The notes under the pieces: generated by a model
Seen by the model: only the letters and a program-made list of their open reading frames with translations
Databases searched by the model: none
What the model was told of the DNA's origin: nothing
Shown: positions 17,653-25,716 of the stretch, one piece after another
Layout: every line of letters begins with the position of its first letter
Numbering within the stretch: position 1 is the stretch's first letter
Translations under genes and position numbers: made by a program
Assembly (NCBI GenBank): GCA_913048115.1
Contig: CAJWVI010000013.1
Location: 1-45,101, forward strand
DNA from: an uncultured Flavobacteriaceae bacterium
GTDB lineage: Bacteria; Bacteroidota; Bacteroidia; Flavobacteriales; Flavobacteriaceae
Reading direction: 5' to 3'
DNA: 45,101 nucleotides

Positions 17653-17673
17653 GTTATAGCGTAAAGCTATAAC
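17653..17673 (+). repeat. Perfect inverted repeat in the region upstream of secA
   Basis: GTTATAGC (17653-17660) and GCTATAAC (17666-17673) are exact reverse complements around GTAAA. It lies 72 bases before the secA ATG with no T-run after it. It could be an operator or an mRNA hairpin in the secA leader. I see no TAnnTTTG box in this gap. Confidence 0.5.
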
Positions 17674-17744
17674 TACTCATACTACATATTATTATTTAAT
17701 AAAATAAAACATACAGCGTTAGGCGCTATACAATATTAAGACAC

Positions 17745-20700
17745 ATGGGATTTTTAGATAACGTATTAAAAGTATTTGTGGGAGACAAGTCCAAAAAGGA
17801 CCTTGGAGACATACAACCATATGTAGACCAAGTAAAGTCTCATCAGGCTGCTATAGAAAAATTAAGCATTGATGAGTTGCGCGCAAAGAGTAATGTTTTT
17901 AGATCCATCATCAAAGCAGATCAAAAAGACATACAAGACAAAATAGATGCACTTAAAATAGATGCAGACAATGAAGAGGATATTGATAAAAAAGAAGACA
18001 TCTACAATAAAATTGACACCTTAAAAGATGAACGCTATGAGGTAGAGAAAGAATCTCTAAATAAAATTTTAGGAGAAGCATTTGCAGTTATAAAAGAAAC
18101 GGCTAAGCGTTTTAAAAACAACGAAACATTACGTGTTACTGCAACTGCATATGACCGTGAACTCTCTGCAGATAAAGATTATGTAACCCTTGATGGAGAA
18201 CATGCTATCTGGAAAAACTCTTGGGATGCAGCAGGAAAACAAATTACCTGGGACATGGTGCACTATGATGTACAACTTATTGGAGGGGTTGCCCTTCACC
18301 AAGGAAAGGTTGCAGAAATGCAAACAGGAGAAGGAAAAACATTGGTAGCAACATTACCTGTGTACTTAAATGCTTTGGCTCAAAACGGTGTACATGTAGT
18401 TACTGTAAACGATTATTTAGCAAAGCGTGATAGCGCATGGATGGCCCCTATCTTCCAATTTCATGGAATGACCATAGACTGTGTTGACAACCACCAGCCA
18501 AATAGTGAAGCTAGAAGGAAGGCCTACAACAGCGACATTACCTACGGTACTAACAATGAATTTGGTTTTGATTACCTGCGTGATAACATGGCCCATAAGC
18601 CAGAAGATCTTGTGCAACGACCGCATCATTACGCTATTGTTGATGAAGTAGATAGTGTATTGATTGATGATGCAAGAACTCCTTTAATAATATCTGGTCC
18701 GGTACCACAAGGAGATCGCCATGAGTTTAATGAATTAAAACCAAAAATTGCAGACATTGTTGCAGTACAACAAAAGTACCTTACAGGTGTTTTAGCAGAA
18801 GCAAAAAAATTAATTAAAGAAGGTGATGTTAAAGAAGGTGGTTTTAAACTTTTAAGAGTATACCGTGGTATTCCAAAAAACAAAGCATTAATTAAATTTT
18901 TATCTGAAGAAGGTGTAAAACAAATTCTACAAAAAACAGAAAACACCTACATGGCAGACAACAACCGTGAAATGCCAAAGGTAGACGCAGAGTTGTACTA
19001 TGTTATCGAAGAAAAAAACAACCAAATTGAACTTTCAGACAAAGGAGTAGATTACCTATCTGGTCCAGACAATCCAGATTTCTTTGTGATGCCAGAAATA
19101 GGAACCGAAATTGCAAAAATTGAAGAACAAGAACTGTCAAGTGAACAGGAGGCAAATCTTAAAGAAGAATTATTTAGAGATTTTGGTGTAAAAAGTGAGC
19201 GTATTCATACTCTAAGTCAATTACTAAAAGCATATTCATTGTTTGAAAAAGACACGCAGTATGTAGTGATGGAAAACAAGGTAATGATTGTAGACGAGCA
19301 GACTGGCCGTATTATGGATGGGCGTCGATACAGTGATGGATTACACCAGGCTATTGAAGCTAAAGAAAATGTAAAGATTGAGGCCATGACTCAAACCTTT
19401 GCAACGGTTACATTGCAAAACTACTTCCGTATGTACCGAAAACTTTCCGGTATGACAGGTACAGCTGTTACAGAAGCAGGTGAACTTTGGGAAATTTACA
19501 AACTAGATGTGGTAGAAATACCAACCAACCGCCCTATTGTACGCGATGATCGTGATGATAAAATTTACAAAACCAAAAGAGAAAAATACAACGCTGTTAT
19601 TGACGAAGTAACAGAACTGTCAAAACAAGGAAGACCTGTATTAATTGGTACAACGTCTGTAGAAATATCTGAACTGTTGAGCCGCATGCTTAGCATTAGA
19701 AAAGTAAAACACAACACCTTAAATGCTAAAATGCACAAAAGTGAGGCAGACATTGTTGCTGAGGCTGGTGATGCTGGTGTGGTAACCATTGCAACAAACA
19801 TGGCAGGTCGTGGAACCGATATTAAATTAAGTGATGCCGTGAAGGCCTCAGGTGGACTTGCAATTGTTGGTACAGAACGCCATGACTCTAGGCGTGTAGA
19901 TAGGCAATTAAGAGGTCGATCTGGGCGTCAAGGAGATCCAGGAAGCTCACAATTCTATGTTTCATTAGAAGACAACCTAATGCGCCTTTTTGGTAGTGAA
20001 CGTATTGCTAAGATGATGGACAGAATGGGCTTAGAAGAAGGAGAAGTGATACAACACTCTATGATTTCTAAATCTATTGAGCGTGCTCAAAAAAAGGTAG
20101 AAGAAAATAACTTTGGTATTCGTAAGCGTTTGTTAGAGTATGATGATATCATGAACGCACAGCGGGAGGTAATATACAAGCGTAGATATAATGCTCTTTT
20201 TGGAGATAGACTTCGTGTTGATATTGCTAACATGATTTACGACACCGCAGAGATTATAGCAGAAAATAATAAAGAAAATCAAGATTTTAAGAATTTTGGT
20301 TTTGAATTGATTCGTTATTTTTCTATAAACGCACCTATTGATCAAAATGAATTTGAAAAATTAGGATTCCAAGAAATTGCAGGAAAAGTATACAAAGTTG
20401 CCTATGGGCATTACCAAGAAAAAATGAAACTTAATGCAGAGATTGCCTTTCCGGTAATTCAAAATGTATATGAGAATCACAAAGATCAATACAAGCGTAT
20501 ATTAGTGCCTTTCACAGATGGAGTAAAAACATTAAACGTTGCAACAGATCTTGAAAAAGCCTACCAAACAAGAGGGGCAGAATTAGTGAGAGATTTTGAG
20601 AAAAACATCTCATTGGCCATCATTGACGATTCCTGGAAGACACATTTACGTAAAATGGATGAATTAAAACAATCTGTACAGCTAGCCGTACACGAACAAA

Positions 20701-21098
20701 AAGATCCATTGTTAATTTATAAGTTTGAAGCATTTGAACTGTTTAAAAAGATGGTAGAAAACGTAAATAAGGATGTGTTATCATTCTTATTTAAAGGAGA
20801 GTTGCCTAAAGAAAACCAACAACAAATTCAAGAAGCTCACGAAGTAAAAAGTAAACAAAAACTTAACGAGCAGAAAGATGAAATTAAAAATCTAGATGAA
20901 CGCTCTGTTCAATCTAGGGCAGCTGGACAAACACAAGCTCAACAACAAGTAACAGAAACTATTACCCGTGAAATGCCAAAAATCGGGCGTAATGATAAAG
21001 TTACTATAAAGCACGTAATGAGTGGTGAAAGTAAAGAGGTGAAATACAAACAAGCTATTCCTTTAATTACAAAAGGAGAATGGGTTCTTACAGAATAA
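17745..21098 (+). CDS. secA: Protein translocase ATPase SecA
   Basis: Motor that drives preproteins through SecYEG. At 1117 residues it is longer than the ~900 of E. coli SecA, as is usual in Bacteroidota, with inserted charged segments near residues 50-110 and 320-480. Walker A (MQTGEGKT) is near residue 195, the DEVD box VDEVDSVLIDDARTP near 302, and TNMAGRGTDIKL marks the second nucleotide domain. The C-terminus lacks the Cys/His zinc motif that binds SecB. It ends instead in IGRNDKVTIKHVMSGESKEV and GEWVLTE. It is a single gene with a strong terminator. Confidence 0.97.
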   Translation: MGFLDNVLKVFVGDKSKKDLGDIQPYVDQVKSHQAAIEKLSIDELRAKSNVFRSIIKADQKDIQDKIDALKIDADNEEDIDKKEDIYNKIDTLKDERYEVEKESLNKILGEAFAVIKETAKRFKNNETLRVTATAYDRELSADKDYVTLDGEHAIWKNSWDAAGKQITWDMVHYDVQLIGGVALHQGKVAEMQTGEGKTLVATLPVYLNALAQNGVHVVTVNDYLAKRDSAWMAPIFQFHGMTIDCVDNHQPNSEARRKAYNSDITYGTNNEFGFDYLRDNMAHKPEDLVQRPHHYAIVDEVDSVLIDDARTPLIISGPVPQGDRHEFNELKPKIADIVAVQQKYLTGVLAEAKKLIKEGDVKEGGFKLLRVYRGIPKNKALIKFLSEEGVKQILQKTENTYMADNNREMPKVDAELYYVIEEKNNQIELSDKGVDYLSGPDNPDFFVMPEIGTEIAKIEEQELSSEQEANLKEELFRDFGVKSERIHTLSQLLKAYSLFEKDTQYVVMENKVMIVDEQTGRIMDGRRYSDGLHQAIEAKENVKIEAMTQTFATVTLQNYFRMYRKLSGMTGTAVTEAGELWEIYKLDVVEIPTNRPIVRDDRDDKIYKTKREKYNAVIDEVTELSKQGRPVLIGTTSVEISELLSRMLSIRKVKHNTLNAKMHKSEADIVAEAGDAGVVTIATNMAGRGTDIKLSDAVKASGGLAIVGTERHDSRRVDRQLRGRSGRQGDPGSSQFYVSLEDNLMRLFGSERIAKMMDRMGLEEGEVIQHSMISKSIERAQKKVEENNFGIRKRLLEYDDIMNAQREVIYKRRYNALFGDRLRVDIANMIYDTAEIIAENNKENQDFKNFGFELIRYFSINAPIDQNEFEKLGFQEIAGKVYKVAYGHYQEKMKLNAEIAFPVIQNVYENHKDQYKRILVPFTDGVKTLNVATDLEKAYQTRGAELVRDFEKNISLAIIDDSWKTHLRKMDELKQSVQLAVHEQKDPLLIYKFEAFELFKKMVENVNKDVLSFLFKGELPKENQQQIQEAHEVKSKQKLNEQKDEIKNLDERSVQSRAAGQTQAQQQVTETITREMPKIGRNDKVTIKHVMSGESKEVKYKQAIPLITKGEWVLTE

Positions 21099-21116
21099 CA
21101 GTAAAACTCCTTTTGT

Positions 21117-21153
21117 AAAAAACCCCAAGAGCAAATGCTCTTGGGGTTTTTTT
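21117..21153. terminator. Strong bidirectional terminator between secA and the exported-protein gene
   Basis: Perfect 12-bp arms (AACCCCAAGAGC at 21121-21132 and its complement at 21137-21148) with an AAAT loop. There is an A-run on the left and a T-run on the right. Confidence 0.95.
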
Positions 21154-21259
21154 ATATGGAAACATTTACAGGATATCTACCCAATTAAACAAACTTATGT
21201 TACAAGGGCGCTTAAAAGGCTCAAAGAATGTCTTTTGAAACGGTGTTAAATAAAGAGAC

Positions 21260-22408
21260 TTATTTTAAAATCAAGGTACTATAATCTGCATTAACTAGAA
21301 ATTTTCTGCTTGGCGTATCACTCTTATAAAACCCTCTTGCTAATACTCGTTGCCCTTCATTAGAAGTGTTAATCTGTAGTGATTTTGGGTATTGTAGGCT
21401 TGATTTTTTTCCGTTAAATAAAAATGAAAAAGAGTTATTTGGTAATGATACAGAAGCATCTGTGTTACGAAGTACAATTTCTAATTGTTTAAACTCACTC
21501 GCTACGCTATCAATAATTAAGGTTCCAAAAGATCCTGTAACAAAAGCTTCTTTTAAAACGCTACCTAGACGTACATCACTAGAGTTTGCGTTAAGCTGTA
21601 TACTTGTTAGGGTTTGAATATCACAAGTATCTACAAACTTAACATACAAGGTCCCGTACTGCCAGTCTTTAACTACCACAGGAGCATAAGAAGCGTTGAT
21701 AAGTGTTTGTGCTCCATCAATACGCTCTGCGGTAAAAGGAGTGTGATTTAGTACTGCTTTTACATTAAATGCATCTGCCATTTTCATTTCTCCATAGCGA
21801 ACGTTAATATCTGTCTTAGTACTTTTGGGCATTTTAATAACAATAGTTCGCTTTGCGGCTGGTATTTTTTTTACTTTATTGGTTTTAATAATGGTCTTTA
21901 AAATTCCATTTTCATCTATCACAGTGGTCTTTGAATACGATATACCATTGGCTATTTTAACACTACGCTCAATAATTTTTCCAAGCGCTTGTGTCTTCAC
22001 TTCATTATCGTCTTCACGTTTTTCAGACGAGACATCTACCGCTGTCACAAAATCTTTACCCATTTGAGCCTCTAGACTAGAGAGGCTATTACCGTTCCAG
22101 CTTCCTATTGCATTAGAACTAATCACTACATTTTTAGAATTCCCTAACACCTCAAAGTTCCAAGCATCAAAAAGGACTTGCTTTTGCTCTTTGCTTAGCG
22201 CCTCTGCATCTATAAAAGCTTCTACTTCTACCTTGTTTTTGTTCCAGGTTTCAAAAATAACGCTGGTGTGAGATGTTTTTAACGTTACCATCATATCATT
22301 ACCTGCATTATAAGAGGCTACAAATTTTTCTTGAGCAAAACCTGGAGCAACTATAATGAGCACAAGGGCCAAAAACAGATTATACTTCAATGCTACTAAT
22401 GTTTTCAT
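21260..22408 (-). CDS. Exported protein of unknown function (beta-rich), third gene of the sigma-factor unit
   Basis: A 382-residue protein with a signal peptide (hydrophobic stretch about residues 10-22, cleavage near GFAQ). The mature part is mostly beta strands with no membrane helix: VTLKTSHTSVIFETWNKNKVEVEA, then KRTIVIKMPKSTKTDINVRYGEM. This style resembles the DUF4097/putative-adhesin beta-solenoid proteins that often follow ECF sigma units in flavobacteria. The exact family is not certain. The start overlaps the upstream gene by 29 bases, so translation is probably coupled. Confidence 0.75.
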   Translation of the reverse strand: MKTLVALKYNLFLALVLIIVAPGFAQEKFVASYNAGNDMMVTLKTSHTSVIFETWNKNKVEVEAFIDAEALSKEQKQVLFDAWNFEVLGNSKNVVISSNAIGSWNGNSLSSLEAQMGKDFVTAVDVSSEKREDDNEVKTQALGKIIERSVKIANGISYSKTTVIDENGILKTIIKTNKVKKIPAAKRTIVIKMPKSTKTDINVRYGEMKMADAFNVKAVLNHTPFTAERIDGAQTLINASYAPVVVKDWQYGTLYVKFVDTCDIQTLTSIQLNANSSDVRLGSVLKEAFVTGSFGTLIIDSVASEFKQLEIVLRNTDASVSLPNNSFSFLFNGKKSSLQYPKSLQINTSNEGQRVLARGFYKSDTPSRKFLVNADYSTLILK

Positions 22409-22988
22409 TTGTGTGATTTTTTAGTTCTTTTAATTTTGTTTTTAATTTCATTAATAATTCTAACCTCATCTTAAGGTTATCTACTAGTGCCGTGATGGTC
22501 TCTTCTGATGGACCTACTTCACTAAGCTCGATGTTCAAACTTTCATACTCCAGGTCAAGGACCATTAACTGTTGCATATACCCATCAATAACATCTTTAT
22601 TATCTGTGGTAATTTTTAAAGATGCTAACCGCTTGTTAATCCCTGTCATATAATATTCCTCTACACGTTTCAGGTCTGGAGAAATATCTGCTAAACGCAT
22701 TAACTTTTCATTTTCTTGTGGCTGGGTTGCTGGACTACTTTCTACGAATGAGTCATTCTCGTTATTTTTGGATAATTGATGATACCCAAACATACTTACC
22801 GCAATAAATGCTATCGCTAAGGCTGCAATCTTCATCCAAAAAAGTGCTGGCTTCTTTAACTGTATTGCGTTTTTATTTGAACCAAAATTAGCTTGTAATC
22901 TAGCTTTAAAGCGAGTCTTATGACCTACCGGTAAGATAGGCTCTTGAGATGCTTTTACTTTCATTATCTCTCTAATATCCTGTGCCAT
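22380..22988 (-). CDS. Putative membrane-bound anti-sigma factor
   Basis: A 202-residue protein with one membrane helix at about residues 50-68 (FWMKIAALAIAFIAVSMFGY). The N-terminal cytoplasmic part is short and basic, and the C-terminal part is extracytoplasmic with a coiled-coil tendency near the end (ALVDNLKMRLELLMKLKTKL). It has no zinc-binding anti-sigma motif that I can see. Assignment rests mainly on position: it overlaps the ECF sigma gene by 17 bases and the exported-protein gene by 29 bases. It would hold the sigma factor at the membrane and release it on an envelope signal. Confidence 0.65.
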   Translation of the reverse strand: MAQDIREIMKVKASQEPILPVGHKTRFKARLQANFGSNKNAIQLKKPALFWMKIAALAIAFIAVSMFGYHQLSKNNENDSFVESSPATQPQENEKLMRLADISPDLKRVEEYYMTGINKRLASLKITTDNKDVIDGYMQQLMVLDLEYESLNIELSEVGPSEETITALVDNLKMRLELLMKLKTKLKELKNHTNENISSIEV

Positions 22989-23547
22989 GTTGTAACTGTT
23001 TTAAATGGTGCTGTAATTGTATTTTCCCTCGATGCAAATTAGTTCTTGAAGCGCTTTGTGTAATATCTAGAACTTGTGAAATTTCTTGATGATCATATCC
23101 CTCTAGCAAAAACAACTGTACGACAGATTTATAATTAGGGGGCAACTTTGCAATTGCGTCTTGTATGACTGCCATGGTGGTACCGTCAGCTACAGACCAA
23201 TTTGAATCTTCATCTTCTTGAATACGAAGCGTTTTCTCATTAATTTCTTCAAAATGTGCCTTCTTCTTTTTTAGAGCATCCAAACATGTGTTGATAACAA
23301 TGCGCTTTAACCAAGCTCCAAAACTAACATCTGCTTTAAACTGGTCTATTTTCTTAAATGCTTTGATAAACGCAACCTGCATGGCATCTTCTGCCTCTGC
23401 AGTGTCTTTTAGGTACCTGCTAGCCACTATAAACATACCGTCACAGTATTGTGTATAGAGTGCCGTTTGAGCTCTAGCGTTTTGTGTTCTACACTGTTCT
23501 ACAAGTAAAGAATTTGACACGTGGGTTGCTGGTTTGTTATAAATCAT
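22972..23547 (-). CDS. ECF-type RNA polymerase sigma factor
   Basis: A 191-residue sigma-70 family protein of the extracytoplasmic-function class. Region 2 includes YLKDTAEAEDAMQVAFIKAFKKIDQF and FGAWLKRIVINTCLDALKKKK. Region 4 is AIAKLPPNYKSVVQLFLLEGYDHQEISQVL followed by the recognition helix TQSASRTNLHRGKIQL. It heads a three-gene overlapping unit with a putative anti-sigma factor and an exported protein. It is divergent from the T9SS cargo gene, separated by 98 bases. The target promoters are unknown. Confidence 0.93.
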   Translation of the reverse strand: MIYNKPATHVSNSLLVEQCRTQNARAQTALYTQYCDGMFIVASRYLKDTAEAEDAMQVAFIKAFKKIDQFKADVSFGAWLKRIVINTCLDALKKKKAHFEEINEKTLRIQEDEDSNWSVADGTTMAVIQDAIAKLPPNYKSVVQLFLLEGYDHQEISQVLDITQSASRTNLHRGKIQLQHHLKQLQHGTGY

Positions 23548-23612
23548 TTAAAAGACGACAATTTAGGAACGCTGTTTCAAAAATGAGTCACTTTTTTAAA
23601 AAAAAATAATAC

Positions 23613-23620
23613 TATATTTG
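23613..23620 (+). promoter_or_regulatory. Bacteroidota -7 box (TATATTTG) for the T9SS cargo gene
   Basis: An exact TAnnTTTG match 25 bases before the ATG at 23646. The expected -33 region is a T/A run without a clear TTG. Confidence 0.55.
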
Positions 23621-23645
23621 AAATAAGATCCTAAAACAAAAAGCA

Positions 23646-25112
23646 ATGAAAATATATTATATTTTAATTTTATCGATTTTAGTAACAATTACTAGTTGGC
23701 AAGCTAACGCTCAAAATGGTGCGGATGATTGCATAAATGCCGTTAGTGTATTACCTGGAGTGATAAGCCAGACACAAATTAATGATTTGAGTGGTGGGGC
23801 AAATGGAGGAGACTCAGCATGGTTTGTTTACACACCCTCAGAAAACGGATATCTAGACATTTCTTCTTGTTTGGGAGGTTCTGACACGCGTGTATCTATT
23901 TGGAGTAATTGCACAGATGCAATAGCAGTAGTCACTAATGATGATCAATGCCCATTTGCACCAGATGGTTCTGGGGCTGAATATGCTTCTGAAATTGCTG
24001 GCTTTGAAGTAATGGCTAATGAAGATTATTACATCCAATGGGATGACAGATGGAATGAAGACCCTTTTGATTGGGGTTTAAGTTTTGTAAATATAGATTT
24101 TAATGACACTTGCCAAACAGCAATAGAAATCACTTGCAATAGTAGTACTGAAGGAACAACAATAGACAAAACCGACACTAATGGTGTTGGTGGAGCTGAT
24201 GCATTTTATAGGTTTACAGAAACATCTGCTGGGGCAAGAGATGTTGCATTTTCTCTTTGTACAGCTTTTGATTACGATCCTTTTATCCGCATTTATATAG
24301 ATTGCAACGGGACATTGGTAAGTGAAAATGACGATGCATGTGGCTTAGGTTCAGAAATTACATTAACAACTATGCCTGCAACAACCTATTACATTGCCAT
24401 AGAAGGCTATAATGGAGATATTGGAACGTTCACACTTACAGTAGACTGCGCAGCGCCACCAATGCCACCGGCAAATGATCTTATTGTTAATGCAATCGAC
24501 ACAGGAACTGAAGATTATTTAGACCAAGATGTAGACACACAATTTGCAACAGAAGAAGGAGGTAACCCAAACAATTGTACTGTTGATGGTTTTAACGGTG
24601 TTTGGTATTCTTTTTATAGTGCTGAATTAGGAAGTTCAACAACAACTATTTTAACGCCAAATGGTGTTAGTGGTGTTATCTATTTTGAGGCAACTACCGA
24701 CAGCCCTACTATAGAAGAACTAATACGTGTTGAGGATGCCGAAAACCCATGTTTTACAGGGACTCAGGCTTCCATTAATCTTATGCCAGAAAAGCACTAT
24801 TTTGTCTTAGTTACAAATTCTGGAAGCCCGACAGACATACTCATAGATACAGATGTAATACTTAACACAGAAGATACTGTTTTTGAAAACTTTACTTTTT
24901 TCCCAAATCCAACTTCAGGAGTCGTAACACTTAAAAACACAAAGACCATTGAAAAAGTAGTTCTTAGAGATATGCTTGGCGCAATTGTTTTGGAATCAGA
25001 AATAAATGCCACACAAGCAACCATTGATACAAAACTATTTGCAACGGGGGTTTATATATTATCTGTATTTGCTGATGGCATAAGCTCACAGCATTACATA
25101 TTAAAAGAATAA
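23646..25112 (+). CDS. Secreted protein with tandem PPC-like domains and a T9SS type A sorting domain
   Basis: A 488-residue extracellular protein. A signal peptide covers residues 1-22 (cleavage near QANAQ). Three tandem beta-sandwich repeats with paired cysteines follow, starting near DDCINAVSVLPG, DTCQTAIEITC and NDLIVNAIDTG. They resemble bacterial pre-peptidase C-terminal domains. The last ~75 residues are a type A T9SS sorting domain: FFPNPTSGVVTLKN, VVLRDMLGAIV, LFATGVYILSV. It should be exported by the type IX system and attached to or released from the cell surface. No catalytic domain is seen, so an adhesin or matrix role is possible. Confidence 0.9.
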   Translation: MKIYYILILSILVTITSWQANAQNGADDCINAVSVLPGVISQTQINDLSGGANGGDSAWFVYTPSENGYLDISSCLGGSDTRVSIWSNCTDAIAVVTNDDQCPFAPDGSGAEYASEIAGFEVMANEDYYIQWDDRWNEDPFDWGLSFVNIDFNDTCQTAIEITCNSSTEGTTIDKTDTNGVGGADAFYRFTETSAGARDVAFSLCTAFDYDPFIRIYIDCNGTLVSENDDACGLGSEITLTTMPATTYYIAIEGYNGDIGTFTLTVDCAAPPMPPANDLIVNAIDTGTEDYLDQDVDTQFATEEGGNPNNCTVDGFNGVWYSFYSAELGSSTTTILTPNGVSGVIYFEATTDSPTIEELIRVEDAENPCFTGTQASINLMPEKHYFVLVTNSGSPTDILIDTDVILNTEDTVFENFTFFPNPTSGVVTLKNTKTIEKVVLRDMLGAIVLESEINATQATIDTKLFATGVYILSVFADGISSQHYILKE

Positions 25113-25142
25113 AAAGCTAGATTTCTTTCAATAAAAAAAATA

Positions 25143-25180
25143 AAAAACCCCAAACTCGATGTTTCAAGTTTGGGGTTTTT
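25143..25180. terminator. Bidirectional terminator between the T9SS cargo gene and ohr
   Basis: A perfect 14-bp stem (AAAAACCCCAAACT at 25143-25156 with its complement at 25167-25180) and a 10-base loop. A-run and T-run flanks suit both converging genes. Confidence 0.93.
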
Positions 25181-25198
25181 ATATGGTGTTAAATAAAA

Positions 25199-25627
25199 TT
25201 ACTCGTCTAACAACAAGTTAAGGGTAACTGTAATGTTATCTCGAGTAGCCTTCGAGAATGGACACATTTCATGCGCATCATTGACTAATTGTTCTCCGGT
25301 TTGATGATCCACCTCTGGTATGTAACAATCTAGTGTAGCTTCTAAAAAAAAGCCGTCCTCATCCTTACAAAACCCAATGGTAGCATCTACACTTATTTGA
25401 CTTACATCTATATCTAGTTTCCCGATACCCACAACGGCTTGTAAAGCGCCTCCAAAACAAGCTGCATAGCCAGCACCAAAAAGCTGCTCTGGGTTAGTGC
25501 CATTGCCGCCATCTCCTCCCATAGCCTTTGGTAGGGATAAAGGCATATCGATTGGCCCCCCTTCGCTTTGAACATGTCCAGATCTTCCTCCCGTGGCATT
25601 GGTTGTTGCTTCATATAATGTATTCAT
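25199..25627 (-). CDS. ohr: Organic hydroperoxide resistance protein (Ohr/OsmC family)
   Basis: Thiol peroxidase that reduces organic and fatty acid hydroperoxides, in the cytoplasm, using dihydrolipoyl proteins as electron donor. It has 142 residues, normal for Ohr. The catalytic pair is Cys57 (GYAACFGG) and Cys122 (EMCPFSKATR). Arg15 (ATGGRSGHV) and Glu48 (NPEQLFGAGY) complete the active site. It is transcribed away from meaB. A perfect palindrome in the shared upstream region (25663-25680) is a candidate site for a regulator such as OhrR, but no regulator gene lies nearby. Confidence 0.95.
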   Translation of the reverse strand: MNTLYEATTNATGGRSGHVQSEGGPIDMPLSLPKAMGGDGGNGTNPEQLFGAGYAACFGGALQAVVGIGKLDIDVSQISVDATIGFCKDEDGFFLEATLDCYIPEVDHQTGEQLVNDAHEMCPFSKATRDNITVTLNLLLDE

Positions 25628-25662
25628 AATATCTATTTTTATTTATTATGATCAATATACAG

Positions 25663-25680
25663 TTCAAAACAAGTTTTGAA
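25663..25680. promoter_or_regulatory. Perfect 18-bp palindrome between ohr and meaB, candidate operator
   Basis: TTCAAAAC-AA-GTTTTGAA: both 8-base arms are exact reverse complements. It lies 35 bases before the ohr start codon and 36 before that of meaB. This is a typical place for a MarR/OhrR-type dimer site, though the sequence is not a known OhrR operator. Confidence 0.45.
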
Positions 25681-25693
25681 AAATCAAATGTCA

Positions 25694-25701
25694 TAAATTT
25701 G
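25694..25701 (+). promoter_or_regulatory. Bacteroidota -7 box (TAAATTTG) for meaB
   Basis: An exact TAnnTTTG match 15 bases before the GTG start. The upstream TTG (25676-25678) lies inside the palindrome with a 15-base spacer, shorter than usual. Confidence 0.45.
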
Positions 25702-25716
25702 TCATAAATTCACATA

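Noticed and set aside
25690-25710. Two tandem copies of GTCATAAATT before meaB, considered as an iteron-like or operator repeat
   Set aside because: Two short A/T-rich copies overlapping the promoter box are explainable by chance; the nearby perfect palindrome is the better candidate.
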